Assembly (NCBI RefSeq): GCF_011067745.1
Contig: NZ_JAAMPJ010000001.1
Location: 1,288,829 to 1,352,828, forward strand
Direction: 5' to 3'
Source of the DNA: Lentzea alba
GTDB lineage: Bacteria; Actinomycetota; Actinomycetes; Mycobacteriales; Pseudonocardiaceae
DNA length: 64,000 nt
Of the stretch, positions 38,288 to 45,882 are shown one piece after another. Position numbers and translations under genes: made by a program. The notes beneath the pieces are model-generated. The model had not been told where the DNA came from and searched no databases. It worked only from the letters and a program-made list of their open reading frames with translations. Position 1 is the stretch's first letter. Every line of letters begins with the position of its first letter.

Positions 38288-38846
38288 CGCGGTCGACGAG
38301 GACCTCGATCAGCTGGTCGAGGTCCATCGGTTCGACCACGCCCGGCAACGTCAGCCGTTCGTAGATCAACCCCGTCATCCCGAAGTACATGAGGAGGACG
38401 GTCATCCGGTCGCCCGGCAGCTTCGACTCCTCGTTGAACGCGATGTTGAAGTCGAGGTTGGCGGCGAACGTCTTCGTGAGTGCCGTCCGCAGCTCCGGGC
38501 GCCGCGTGGCTTCGAGCCGCAGCTCCATCATCGCGAGATAACAGGCCTTGTTGGCATCCGCCCGCCTGATGATGTCGTGCATGAACTTCACGCTCAGCGC
38601 CTTGTCCCTGGGCAGCGCGAGCGACTCCGCGATCGACTCGTCCGACGGCATGAGCCGCTCGGTCACCCTGGTCGAGACCTCGGCCATCAGCTCGTCGCGG
38701 TTGGCGAAGTAGTTCGACGCCGTGCCCGCGGGCACCTCCGCCTTCGCGTCGATCGCGCGGTAGGTCAGCCCCCGCGCGCCTTCCTCGGCCAGGACGTCGA
38801 TCGCCGCGTCCAACAGAGCAGTTCGCCGTGCCTCGTTCCGGACCAC
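38277..38846 (-). CDS. TetR-family repressor
   Basis: This 189-residue regulator has the helix-turn-helix LTYRAIDAKAEVPAGTASNYF near residues 24-44. The ligand domain is of the common TetR_C type (ACYLAMMELRLEATRRPELR near residue 97). It is divergent from the dihydrofolate-reductase-like gene, the likely target, with repeats and an inverted repeat in the 76-base spacer. The start is ATG 38846 after AAGGAGGC. Confidence 0.92.
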   Translation of the reverse strand: MVRNEARRTALLDAAIDVLAEEGARGLTYRAIDAKAEVPAGTASNYFANRDELMAEVSTRVTERLMPSDESIAESLALPRDKALSVKFMHDIIRRADANKACYLAMMELRLEATRRPELRTALTKTFAANLDFNIAFNEESKLPGDRMTVLLMYFGMTGLIYERLTLPGVVEPMDLDQLIEVLVDRAIG

Positions 38847-38855
38847 GATGCCTCC

Positions 38856-38890
38856 TTGACAACCACTACAGGCATAGTACTACAGTTGTC
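38856..38890. promoter_or_regulatory. Promoter/operator region of TetR and reductase genes
   Basis: TTGACA (38856-38861) resembles a -35 box for the reductase gene. GACAAC (38858-38863) and GTTGTC (38885-38890) form an inverted repeat, and ACTACAG occurs twice with a 14-base period (38865, 38879). An operator overlapping a promoter fits TetR repression. Confidence 0.6.
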
Positions 38891-38922
38891 GTGGTTGAAC
38901 GAGTTCTGAGGGGATGATCTGC

Positions 38923-39486
38923 ATGCGAAAGCTCGTCTACTACGTGGCAGTGACGCTGGACGGTTTCATCGCGGCCGAGGACGGGACCTTCGACGGGTTC
39001 GTCTTCGAAGGCGACCACATGGCCGGCATCAACGCCGACTACCCGGACACGCTGCCCACCCAGCTCCGGGAACCGTTCGGCTTCTCGGACACGCCGAACC
39101 GGAACTTCGACACGGTGCTGATGGGCCGCCACACCTACCAGGTCCCGGGCGGACTGGCCTCGCCCTACGCCCACCTGCGCCAGTTCGTCGTGTCGTCGAG
39201 CCTGACCGACACCCCGGACGACGTCGAGGTGATCAGCTCGGACGTGGCCGGTCGCGTGCGGGCGCTGAAGGAAGAGGACGGCCTCGACATCTGGCTGTGC
39301 GGCGGCGGCAAGCTGGCGGCCGAACTGCTGCCGCAGATCGACAAGCTGCTGCTGAAGATCCACCCGGTGGTGTTCGGTCGCGGTATCCCGTTGTTCGACG
39401 GGAAGGCCGACATCACCAAGTTCCAGCGCACCGACGCGCGACTGTTCGAGAGCGGAGTTTCGTTCATGACTTACGAACGCCCCTGA
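38923..39486 (+). CDS. Dihydrofolate reductase-like (RibD C-terminal) protein
   Basis: This 187-residue protein is of the RibD-C/DHFR-like superfamily. It opens MRKLVYYVAVTLDGFIAAED and has VLMGRHTYQV, the NADPH-binding part IWLCGGGKLAAELLP and the ending FESGVSFMTYERP. Members bind NADPH, but their substrates are usually unknown. ATG 38923 is chosen because the ribosome site GAGGGG is nine bases upstream; ATG 38914 is too close. It is likely repressed by the divergent TetR. Confidence 0.88.
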   Translation: MRKLVYYVAVTLDGFIAAEDGTFDGFVFEGDHMAGINADYPDTLPTQLREPFGFSDTPNRNFDTVLMGRHTYQVPGGLASPYAHLRQFVVSSSLTDTPDDVEVISSDVAGRVRALKEEDGLDIWLCGGGKLAAELLPQIDKLLLKIHPVVFGRGIPLFDGKADITKFQRTDARLFESGVSFMTYERP

Positions 39487-39493
39487 AATGACA

Positions 39494-39525
39494 GGGAGAG
39501 CCGCACCGAGCAGGGCGGCTCTCCC
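39494..39525. terminator. Hairpin terminator between convergent genes
   Basis: GGGAGAGCCGC (39494-39504) pairs with GCGGCTCTCCC (39515-39525), followed by GTTTC. It lies between the reductase-like gene and the convergent lipoprotein gene. Confidence 0.85.
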
Positions 39526-39540
39526 GTTTCTGACAGCGAA

Positions 39541-40131
39541 CTACGGCTGAATCGCCGCGTAGAACTGCTTCACCACGTCACTGGCGAGCCGACGGCACTC
39601 CTCGCTGCGCGGGTCCAGCTTCTTGCCGACGTTGTTGTACCTGGTCATCAACACCGCGTTCTCGTCGAGGACGTTCAGCCGGCAACCAGGACCGCTACCA
39701 GGGTCCGCCCACCGGGCCTCGGAACCCAGATGCAGGCTGCTGTCCTTCGTCTCGCCCATCGGGGTGGCGTTGAACCCCGACTTCGCACGTTCCGCTCCGG
39801 ACGAGTCCCGCAGGTTCTCGTACAGCTCGACTTCCAGGGTGATCATCGGAATGTCGTCGTTCTCCGACGTCGTGAACGTGCACGTCAGCGAGAACCGGTC
39901 GTCGCCCCGAAGCGGCTCGGAGGCCAGCGGGGACGGCAGGCCGGGAACCTTCTGCTGGATCTCCAGACAGGTCTTGAAGGTCGCGGAGGCGTACTTGACC
40001 GGACCGGGAGCCGGGGTGGTGGTCGGTGTCGGGGCGCTGCTGAAGGTGGTGGTGGACACCGGTTTGACCGTGCAGCCGCCGGCGAGTGCCATCGCCGTGA
40101 TCGCCAACGCGATGATCGGGCGTGGCCTCAC
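39541..40131 (-). CDS. DUF3558-type lipoprotein
   Basis: This 196-residue lipoprotein starts at GTG 40131. Signal peptide and lipobox are visible (PIIALAITAMALAGGC), then a Thr/Pro-rich linker. The DUF3558-like domain has FKTCLEIQQKVPGLP, RFSLTCTF and PGCRLNVLDE, with four cysteines after the lipobox. DUF3558 lipoproteins are common in actinobacteria and of unknown function. The open frame continues upstream into remnants of another gene, but that part is not family-like. Confidence 0.8.
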   Translation of the reverse strand: MRPRPIIALAITAMALAGGCTVKPVSTTTFSSAPTPTTTPAPGPVKYASATFKTCLEIQQKVPGLPSPLASEPLRGDDRFSLTCTFTTSENDDIPMITLEVELYENLRDSSGAERAKSGFNATPMGETKDSSLHLGSEARWADPGSGPGCRLNVLDENAVLMTRYNNVGKKLDPRSEECRRLASDVVKQFYAAIQP

Positions 40132-40169
40132 CCGGTCACCGCCTGCGGCCACATCCCGTTCTTGAACTT

Positions 40170-40515
40170 GGGATCGGACATCGTCCGCGAGATGCGCGCG
40201 CGTTCTCGGATCGTCGGGAACGTCGAGTTCTGCCGGCTCAAGGTGCTCAAGCGGCACGCCACCCCCAGATGCATGCTTGATCGCGGTTGCTCGAACGTAG
40301 CGGTGCCCAATGGATTTCGCAGTGCGAATCGCATCTCCGCCAGCTGTGCGAGCTTCAGCAGCCCGGCCGCCCAGGAGTGCGCTGAGGAAGCGGGTGACGT
40401 CACTCGTGGTGCTGATGATCGAAGCGTCGCCGTGACCCGCGACGCAGGTGGACACCTGCGGGCCGCCCAGCCGCAGGCGCTCGTGCGGCAATCCCTGGTG
40501 CACCCCGGGGTTCTG
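40170..40515 (-). pseudogene. Decayed serine hydrolase / D-Ala-D-Ala carboxypeptidase-like fragment
   Basis: Two reverse frames hold pieces resembling one beta-lactamase-type hydrolase. The frame ending in the lipoprotein ORF reads ASIISTTSDVTRFLSALLGG. A second frame continues with LLKLAQLAEMRFALRNPLG. Together they look like the usual STTADL-FxxALLGGRLL-QLAEM region, split by a frameshift. No serine active-site part is present. The fragment is short and the match is from memory of the family, so the call is tentative. Confidence 0.4.
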
Positions 40516-40567
40516 ATTCGAGACCGAAGTTTCGTTCCCGAGTTTCGGACGAGTTCAGAAATAATGA

Positions 40568-40597
40568 TTGACGACGGACACCGACCGCCGCAATACT
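40568..40597 (+). promoter_or_regulatory. Candidate promoter of the leader ORF/tRNA unit
   Basis: TTGACG (40568-40573) and AATACT (40592-40597) are spaced by 18 bases and resemble a housekeeping sigma promoter. Transcription would start near 40604, before the 36-codon ORF at 40629. Confidence 0.55.
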
Positions 40598-40628
40598 TGT
40601 GTCACACACCAAGACCCAAGGGGACGTC

Positions 40629-40739
40629 ATGATGAGCACGCGAGGTCAGGAGCGGCGATTCAGCACCGCTGTCCTGTGCGCGCACCCGTCCCGGCGCCCC
40701 GGTTCGTTGCGACCGTTTCCGCAGGTGAGCTCCTTGTAG
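40629..40739 (+). CDS. 36-codon ORF ahead of the tRNA array, possible leader peptide
   Basis: The ORF starts ATG-ATG after AAGGGGACGTC and encodes a 36-residue basic peptide beginning MMSTRGQERRFS. Six Arg (three on the rare CGA codon, two CGG, one CGC), six Ser and four Pro make up 16 of the residues. The tRNA genes that follow decode Arg, Pro, Ser, Arg and Asn. The stop TAG lies in a hairpin (CTCCTTG 40730-40736 with CAGGGAG 40762-40768) that overlaps the terminator's left arm. This is the geometry of a leader-peptide switch, but Arg/Pro/Ser bias is also expected by chance in GC-rich DNA. Confidence 0.45.
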   Translation: MMSTRGQERRFSTAVLCAHPSRRPGSLRPFPQVSSL

Positions 40740-40765
40740 TGGCCTATAAGTCCAGCCACTTCAGG

Positions 40766-40805
40766 GAGCCGCCCGTCGGGAAACCGACAGGGCGGCTCTC
40801 TTTTT
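40766..40805 (+). terminator. Strong intrinsic terminator between leader ORF and tRNA array
   Basis: GAGCCGCCCGTCGG (40766-40779) pairs with CCGACAGGGCGGCTC (40784-40798, one bulged A) around GAAA. CTC and five T residues follow (40801-40805), the best T-tract of any hairpin in the window. It would block readthrough into the tRNA genes unless antiterminated. Confidence 0.85.
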
Positions 40806-40822
40806 GCTGTGCATTTAATTTT

Positions 40823-40894
40823 GCCCTTGTAGCTCAATGGAGAGAGTGCGGCGCTACGAACGCCGAGATTCAGGTTCGACTCCTGGCAGGGGTA
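40823..40894 (+). tRNA. tRNA-Arg (anticodon ACG)
   Basis: The 72-base cloverleaf is complete. The acceptor GCCCTTG pairs with CAGGGGT, with two wobble pairs. The D-arm is GCTC/GAGT, the anticodon stem CGGCG/CGCCG and the loop CTACGAA with anticodon ACG. The T-arm is TCAGG-TTCGACT-CCTGG and the discriminator is A. No CCA is encoded. After A34 deamination it would read CGC, CGT and CGA codons. Confidence 0.82.
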
Positions 40895-40898
40895 CTCA

Positions 40899-40970
40899 CG
40901 GGTGCGAGGGAGACGGCAACCCACCTCATTTGGGATGAGGACACACCGCGTTCGACTCGCGGGCATCCGA
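40899..40970 (+). tRNA. tRNA-Pro (anticodon TGG)
   Basis: The acceptor CGGGTGC pairs with GCATCCG. The D-stem is only three pairs (GGG/CCC). The anticodon stem is CCTCA/TGAGG with loop TTTGGGA and anticodon TGG. The T-arm is CCGCG-TTCGACT-CGCGG and the discriminator A. It starts four bases after the preceding tRNA. No CCA is encoded. Confidence 0.78.
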
Positions 40971-41012
40971 CGGAAAGGCGTCCTTCGGGACGCGCAGTCA
41001 ACGCAGGACAAT

Positions 41013-41104
41013 GGAGGATTGGCCGAGTCCGGTAAGGCATCCGTCTCGAAAACGGTCGTCGGCGCGCGAGCGTCGCGCAGGTTCGAATCCTGCATCCTCC
41101 GCCA
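41013..41104 (+). tRNA. tRNA-Ser (anticodon CGA), CCA encoded
   Basis: This class II tRNA has acceptor GGAGGAT/ATCCTCC, anticodon loop CTCGAAA (anticodon CGA, 41047-41049), a long variable arm GTCGGCGCGCGAGCGTCGC and T-arm GCAGG-TTCGAAT-CCTGC. It is the only member of the array with an encoded 3' CCA. It reads TCG codons. The first anticodon-stem pair (T-T) is mismatched. Confidence 0.9.
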
Positions 41105-41105
41105 C

Positions 41106-41177
41106 ACCCTCGTGGTCCAACGGACACGACACCGGCATCCGTTGCCGGAGACGCAGGTTCGACTCCTGCCGGGGGTA
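41106..41177 (+). tRNA. tRNA-Arg (anticodon CCG)
   Basis: The acceptor ACCCTCG pairs with CGGGGGT with one wobble pair. The D-stem is GTC/GAC, the anticodon stem CCGGC/GCCGG, the loop ATCCGTT and the anticodon CCG for CGG codons. The T-arm is GCAGG-TTCGACT-CCTGC and the discriminator A. It starts one base after the CCA of tRNA-Ser. Confidence 0.82.
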
Positions 41178-41189
41178 CTGCTCCACCGA

Positions 41190-41261
41190 TCCTCTGAGGT
41201 GCTGGCGGCAGCACGCCCGACTGTTACGCGGGAGGACCAGGTTCGAGTCCTGGCAGGGGAA
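41190..41261 (+). tRNA. tRNA-Asn (anticodon GTT)
   Basis: The acceptor TCCTCTG pairs with CAGGGGA and the D-arm is GTGC/GCAC. The anticodon stem CCCGA/GCGGG has one A-G mismatch next to the loop CTGTTAC (anticodon GTT). The T-arm is CCAGG-TTCGAGT-CCTGG and the discriminator A. Its last base touches the stop of the convergent FAD oxidoreductase gene. Confidence 0.77.
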
Positions 41262-42431
41262 CTACGGCCGGCGGGTCGCGCGGCCGCCCTTCGAGACAGT
41301 GGCGCTGACGTTCATGCGCTTGCTGAGCTTGAACATCTTGACCGGGCTGCTGCTCACCATCTCCTTGTAGACGACGGCGGCACGTCCCTTCAGGTAGATC
41401 CGGCGCGGGCTCTCGTCGGCGTGGGTGAACCCGATGACCGCGTCGCGGCGGCCGAGACTGATCGGCTGGTGGTAGTAGCCGAACCGGAACGGCTTGGCCT
41501 GCTTGCCGCGCACCAGGCGGGCGATGGTGTCGGCGGTGTGCTGGGCGGTGGGCAGACCGCTCTGGCAGGTGCCGTGCAGTTCTCCCCAGGCCAGACGGAT
41601 CGCGGCGGCGTCCCCGATGACGTGGATGTCGGGGTGCGACACCGACCGCAGCGCCGCGTCCACCACGATCAGGCCGCGGTCGTCCACGGTCACGCCCGAC
41701 TCCCTGGCCAGCGGCGACACCTTGACGCCCGCGGTCCACAGGCAGGCGTCCGATTCGACGCGCTCGCCGGTCTCCAGTTCGACGGCGTCGGGCAGCACCT
41801 TGGCGACCCGTCGGCCGGCCGCCACCGTCACGCCGAGGCGGTCCAGTGACCGGTGGAGGTACGCGCGCGCCTTCTCGCCCATCATCGAACCGGGCTCGGT
41901 CGTGCTGATCAGCGTGACGTTCAGGTCGGGGCGGGCTTCGGCGATCTCGGCCGCCGCCTCGACACCGGTGAGTCCGCCGCCGCAGACGGTGACGGTGTCG
42001 CCCGCGGTCAGTTCCCGCAACCGGTCGTGAAAACGTGCGGCGGCCTCCAGACCGTTGAGCGTGAAGGCGTGGACGTCCGCACCGGGGACCAGGCTGGTGT
42101 CAGTGGCGCTGCCCAGCGCGTAGACCAGGGTGTCGTAGTCCAGCAGCGTGCCGTCGTCGACGGCGAGGCTGTGGCCCTCGGGGTCGATGGCGATGGCCTT
42201 GCCCTGCACGAACGTGATGTTCGTGCCCGCGACCAGGTCGGCGATCCGGTGGTCGGCCAGGGTGTGACCGGCGGCGATCTGGTGCAGCCGCAGGCGCTCG
42301 GTGAACCGCACCGACGGGTTGACGAGTGTGATGCGGACACCGGTCCGCCGCGTGCGGTGCGCGAGACGGATCGCGGCGTACATGCCGGTGTATCCCGCAC
42401 CCAGCACGACGACGTGGCGGTTGTTCTCCAT
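41262..42431 (-). CDS. FAD-dependent NAD(P)H dehydrogenase-like oxidoreductase (NDH-2 type)
   Basis: This 389-residue flavoprotein has an FAD-binding Rossmann motif at the N-terminus (VVVLGAGYTGMYAAIRLAHR) and a second for NAD(P)H (TVTVCGGGLTGVEAAAEIAE near residue 146). The FAD-end motif HPDIHVIGDAAAIRL lies near residue 268. It belongs to the type II NADH dehydrogenase/FAD oxidoreductase group; the quinone as acceptor is inferred. The C-terminal amphipathic, Lys-rich region (MFKLSKRMNVSATVSKGG) might contact membrane. It is monocistronic and convergent with the tRNA array. Confidence 0.9.
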   Translation of the reverse strand: MENNRHVVVLGAGYTGMYAAIRLAHRTRRTGVRITLVNPSVRFTERLRLHQIAAGHTLADHRIADLVAGTNITFVQGKAIAIDPEGHSLAVDDGTLLDYDTLVYALGSATDTSLVPGADVHAFTLNGLEAAARFHDRLRELTAGDTVTVCGGGLTGVEAAAEIAEARPDLNVTLISTTEPGSMMGEKARAYLHRSLDRLGVTVAAGRRVAKVLPDAVELETGERVESDACLWTAGVKVSPLARESGVTVDDRGLIVVDAALRSVSHPDIHVIGDAAAIRLAWGELHGTCQSGLPTAQHTADTIARLVRGKQAKPFRFGYYHQPISLGRRDAVIGFTHADESPRRIYLKGRAAVVYKEMVSSSPVKMFKLSKRMNVSATVSKGGRATRRP

Positions 42432-42533
42432 GGCCTGTCACCCCTCATGATCACGCCACCGGATTTCGATGACGGTCTTCTGACAAGCCAGCCGACTCAG
42501 ACCTGACACTCGCAGATGTGACGTGCGGCACAG

Positions 42534-45500
42534 TCAACGGAAGTCGCGTGACTTCGACGGGATCCGCAGGTCGAGGTGCTGCAACCGGTCCGCCATCAGG
42601 CTGACCACACCCTCCGCGGACTCGACCACGCCCCGCACCAGCATCGCCCCGCTGCTGCGCGCCACCCGCCGGTACCGCGCCCACAACCCCTGCGAGCACA
42701 CGACGTTCACCATCCCGGTCTCGTCCTCGATGTTGAGGAACGTGACCCCGCCCGCGGTCGCCGGGCGCTGCCGATGCGTCACCGCGCCCCCGATCAGCAC
42801 GCGTGTTCCGGGTTTCACCGACGAGAGCGCGGCGGTGGGCAACGCACCCATCGCGTCCAGCTGGGACCGGACGAACTGGGTCGGGAAGCTGTCCGGCGAC
42901 AGGCCCGTGGCCCACACGTCCGCCACCGCCAGCTCGACGTCGTCCATGCCGGGCAACGCGGGCGCGTCCACGCCGACCGTGGTGCCGGGCAAGCGGTCGG
43001 GCCTGATCGCGGCTACCGCACCGGCCGCCCACAGGGCTTCGCGACGCTCCAGCCCGAAACACCCGAAAGCACCGGCGGTGGCCAGGGCCTCTACCTGGGC
43101 CGTGCTGAGCTGCACGCGCGAGCCGAAGTCCTCCATGTCGCGGAACGGTTGTGCCGCAACGATTCGCTCGGCATCAGCAGCTCCGACGCCGCGCACCGCC
43201 GACAAACCGATGCGGACGGCGTTCGCACCCTCGAAACGCTCCAAGCTCGCCCACGGGAGCGACGAGTTCACGCACGGGCCGTGCACCGTCACGCCGTGGC
43301 GGCGAGCGTCGGCCACCAGGGACTGCGGGGAGTAGAAGCCCATCGGCTGGGCGCGGAGCAGGGCCGCGCAGAAGGCCGCCGGGTAGTAGAGCTTGAACCA
43401 CGCGCTCACGAACACCAGGTGCGCGAACGACAGGGCGTGCGACTCGGGGAAGCCGAAGTTGGCGAACGCCAGCAGCTTCGCGTAGATCCGCCCGGCGAGT
43501 TCCTCGTCGATGCCCTGCGCGGCGCAGCCCTCGTAGAAGCGGTCGCGCAGGCGTTCCATGCGAGCGGTCGAGCGCTTGGCACCCATCGCGCGGCGCAGCT
43601 CGTCGGCCTCGGCGGCGGTGAAGCCGGCCACGTCGACGGCGATCTGCATGAGCTGTTCCTGGAACAACGGCACGCCGTAGGTCTTCTTCAAAGCGTTCTC
43701 CAGCAACGGGTGGTCGTAGTCCCACTCCTCGACCTTGTTGCGGCGCCTGATGTACGGGTGCACCGAACCGCCCTGGATCGGGCCCGGCCGGATCAGCGCC
43801 ACCTCGACGACCAGGTCGTAGAACTCGCGCGGCTTCAGCCGCGGCAACGTCGCCATCTGGGCGCGGCTCTCCACCTGGAAAACGCCGACGGAATCGGCTT
43901 TCCGCAGCATCTCGTAGACGCGCTGATCGTCCAGCGGCACCTTTCCCATGTCCACCTCGACCCCTTCGTGGTCACGCACGAGGTCGATGGCGTAGTGCAG
44001 GGCGGAGAGCATGCCGAGGCCGAGCAGGTCGAACTTCACCAGGCCGATGGACGCGCAGTCGTCCTTGTCCCACTGCAGCACCGTGCGCTTGTCCATGCGC
44101 GCCTTCTCCACCGGGCACACCTCGCTGACGGCGCGGTGGCAGATCACCATGCCGCCGGAGTGGATGCCCAGGTGCCGCGGGAAGTTCTCCAGCTGCGCGG
44201 ACAGCTCCAGCACCGGACGCGGGATGTCGCAGTCGTCGGTGGTGGTGTTGAGCGGGCCCCACCTGTCTATCTGCTTGCTCCACGCGTCCTGCTGGCCCGG
44301 CGAGTGGCCGAGCGCGCGGGCCATGTCGCGCACCGCGGAACGGGCGCGGTAGGTGATGACGTTCGCGACCTGCGCGGCGTGGCGGCGGCCGTACTTGGTG
44401 TAGACGTGCTGGATGACCTCCTCGCGCCGGTCGGACTCGATGTCGACGTCGATGTCGGGAGGGCCGTCGCGGGCGGGAGCCAGGAAACGTTCGAAGAGCA
44501 GGTCGAAGCGGACCGCGTCGACGTTGGTGATGCCGAGCGCGAAGCACACCGCGGAGTTGGCGGCGCTGCCCCGGCCCTGGCAGAGGATGTCGTTCCTCCG
44601 GCAGAAGTCCACGATGTCGTGCACGACGAGGAAGTAACCGGGGAACTCGAGCTGTTCGATGATCTTCAGTTCGTGCTCGATCTGCCGGAACGCCTTCTCG
44701 TCGCCGTCGGGATACCGGCGGTGCGCGCCCTCGTAGGTGAGCTTGCGCAGCCAGCTGCTCTCGGTGTGACCGGGTGGCACGTCGAACGGCGGCAGCCGCG
44801 GCGCGACCAGCCTCAGGTCGAACGCCAGCTGCATGCCGAGCAGCGCGGCGTTGTGCACGGCGCCGGGGAAACGGCGGAACCGGTGGAACATCTCCTCGCC
44901 GCTGCGCAGGAACGCGGCGGGTGACGGCGGCAGCCAGCCGGCCATGTCGTCGAGGCTGCTTCGCGCGCGCACGGCGGCCATCGCGGCGGCGAGCCGGCCA
45001 CGGCTCGGAGTCGCGTAATGCACGGCGTTCGTTGCCACCACAGGGAGTTTGAGGTCCTGTGCCATCGCGAAAAGAAGGTCGTTGCGCTTGCTGTCCTCCG
45101 GCAGGCCGTGGTCGGTCAGCTCGACGTGCACGCGTCCCTTGCCGAACAGATCGGTCAGCCTGACGATCTCCCGGTACGCCGCCTCCGGCCCTTCCCTGGT
45201 CAGCGCTCTGCGCACGGTTCCCTTGCGGCACCCCGTCAGCACCACGACCTCGCCGCGGGTGTCCTCGACGATCTGATCGATGTCGTAGACGGGTTTGCCC
45301 TTCTCCGCGTTGTGGTCGAGGTGTCCGGTGGTGAGCGTGCGGCACAGGGCGTGGTAGCCGTCCTGTTGGCGCGCAAGGAGAAGCAGGTGATCACCCTCGG
45401 GGTCCGGTTCGCCGTTGGCCGGTTTGCCGAGCCCGATGCTGAGCTCGGCGCCGAACACCGTGTGCATCCCGAGTTCCTTGGCAGCCTCGGCGAACCGCAC

Positions 45501-45821
45501 CACGCCGTACATGCCGTCGTGGTCGGTGATCGCGATGGCGTCGAGCTTGAGCCGTTGTGCCTCCTCGACGAGCTCCTCGGGATGGCTCGCGCCGTCGAGC
45601 CAGCTGAAGTTGGAATGGCAGTGCAGTTCCGCGTACGGCACGCGCTTGCGGGTGACCGCGAGCTCGTCCACGCGCAGCTCGAAACCCGGCGGGGCGGTGT
45701 ACCGGTCGCGGTGCCGTGACCATCCCGGACCGTCGTCGCCGTCGGGTTTCTGCTCGACGGGCTTGCCGGAAAGAGCCCGTTCCAACTCCTTCCAGCGGAC
45801 CGGAGGGTTATTCCAGCCCAC
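42534..45821 (-). CDS. dnaE2: Error-prone DNA polymerase DnaE2
   Basis: This 1095-residue C-family polymerase performs damage-induced mutagenic synthesis. The PHP domain opens with AELHCHSNFSWLDGASHPEE near residue 63. The palm acidic motif is PPDIDVDIESDRREEVIQ near residue 451, with QGRGSAANSAVCFALGIT just before it. The thumb/helix-hairpin and OB fold (VNVVCSQGLWARYRRVAR) are present. It starts at GTG 45821, with AAGGAA upstream, inside a 24-codon ORF that overlaps the imuB stop. It is the last gene of the SOS mutasome operon. ImuB supplies clamp contact. Confidence 0.96.
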   Translation of the reverse strand: MGWNNPPVRWKELERALSGKPVEQKPDGDDGPGWSRHRDRYTAPPGFELRVDELAVTRKRVPYAELHCHSNFSWLDGASHPEELVEEAQRLKLDAIAITDHDGMYGVVRFAEAAKELGMHTVFGAELSIGLGKPANGEPDPEGDHLLLLARQQDGYHALCRTLTTGHLDHNAEKGKPVYDIDQIVEDTRGEVVVLTGCRKGTVRRALTREGPEAAYREIVRLTDLFGKGRVHVELTDHGLPEDSKRNDLLFAMAQDLKLPVVATNAVHYATPSRGRLAAAMAAVRARSSLDDMAGWLPPSPAAFLRSGEEMFHRFRRFPGAVHNAALLGMQLAFDLRLVAPRLPPFDVPPGHTESSWLRKLTYEGAHRRYPDGDEKAFRQIEHELKIIEQLEFPGYFLVVHDIVDFCRRNDILCQGRGSAANSAVCFALGITNVDAVRFDLLFERFLAPARDGPPDIDVDIESDRREEVIQHVYTKYGRRHAAQVANVITYRARSAVRDMARALGHSPGQQDAWSKQIDRWGPLNTTTDDCDIPRPVLELSAQLENFPRHLGIHSGGMVICHRAVSEVCPVEKARMDKRTVLQWDKDDCASIGLVKFDLLGLGMLSALHYAIDLVRDHEGVEVDMGKVPLDDQRVYEMLRKADSVGVFQVESRAQMATLPRLKPREFYDLVVEVALIRPGPIQGGSVHPYIRRRNKVEEWDYDHPLLENALKKTYGVPLFQEQLMQIAVDVAGFTAAEADELRRAMGAKRSTARMERLRDRFYEGCAAQGIDEELAGRIYAKLLAFANFGFPESHALSFAHLVFVSAWFKLYYPAAFCAALLRAQPMGFYSPQSLVADARRHGVTVHGPCVNSSLPWASLERFEGANAVRIGLSAVRGVGAADAERIVAAQPFRDMEDFGSRVQLSTAQVEALATAGAFGCFGLERREALWAAGAVAAIRPDRLPGTTVGVDAPALPGMDDVELAVADVWATGLSPDSFPTQFVRSQLDAMGALPTAALSSVKPGTRVLIGGAVTHRQRPATAGGVTFLNIEDETGMVNVVCSQGLWARYRRVARSSGAMLVRGVVESAEGVVSLMADRLQHLDLRIPSKSRDFR

Positions 45822-45882
45822 TTGTTTCCTTGCGCGGCAACGGGATCAGGGTCTCCAGCAAATCCCAGTACTCGTCCTGCAT
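45808..45882 (-). CDS. 24-codon ORF bridging imuB and dnaE2
   Basis: The ORF starts at an ATG overlapping the imuB stop (ATGA) and ends 14 bases inside dnaE2. The product begins MQDEYWDLLETLIPLPRK, an acidic amphipathic helix followed by a basic end. Codon third positions are mostly G/C. It could be a coupling device that delivers ribosomes to the dnaE2 start, whose ribosome site AAGGAA lies within it, or encode a micropeptide. No family is known to me. Confidence 0.45.
   Translation of the reverse strand: MQDEYWDLLETLIPLPRKETSGLE

Noticed and set aside
40604..40805. T-box riboswitch upstream of the tRNA array
   Set aside because: No T-box sequence or specifier loop is visible; the short ORF plus terminator fits leader-peptide control better.
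40971..41012. Additional tRNA between tRNA-Pro and tRNA-Ser
   Set aside because: Only a small UUCG-type hairpin (GCGTCC-TTCG-GGACGC) fits; no T-arm is present.
42576..44924. 782-codon + strand open frame antisense to dnaE2
   Set aside because: It lies opposite well-conserved DnaE2 sequence and has no recognisable domain.
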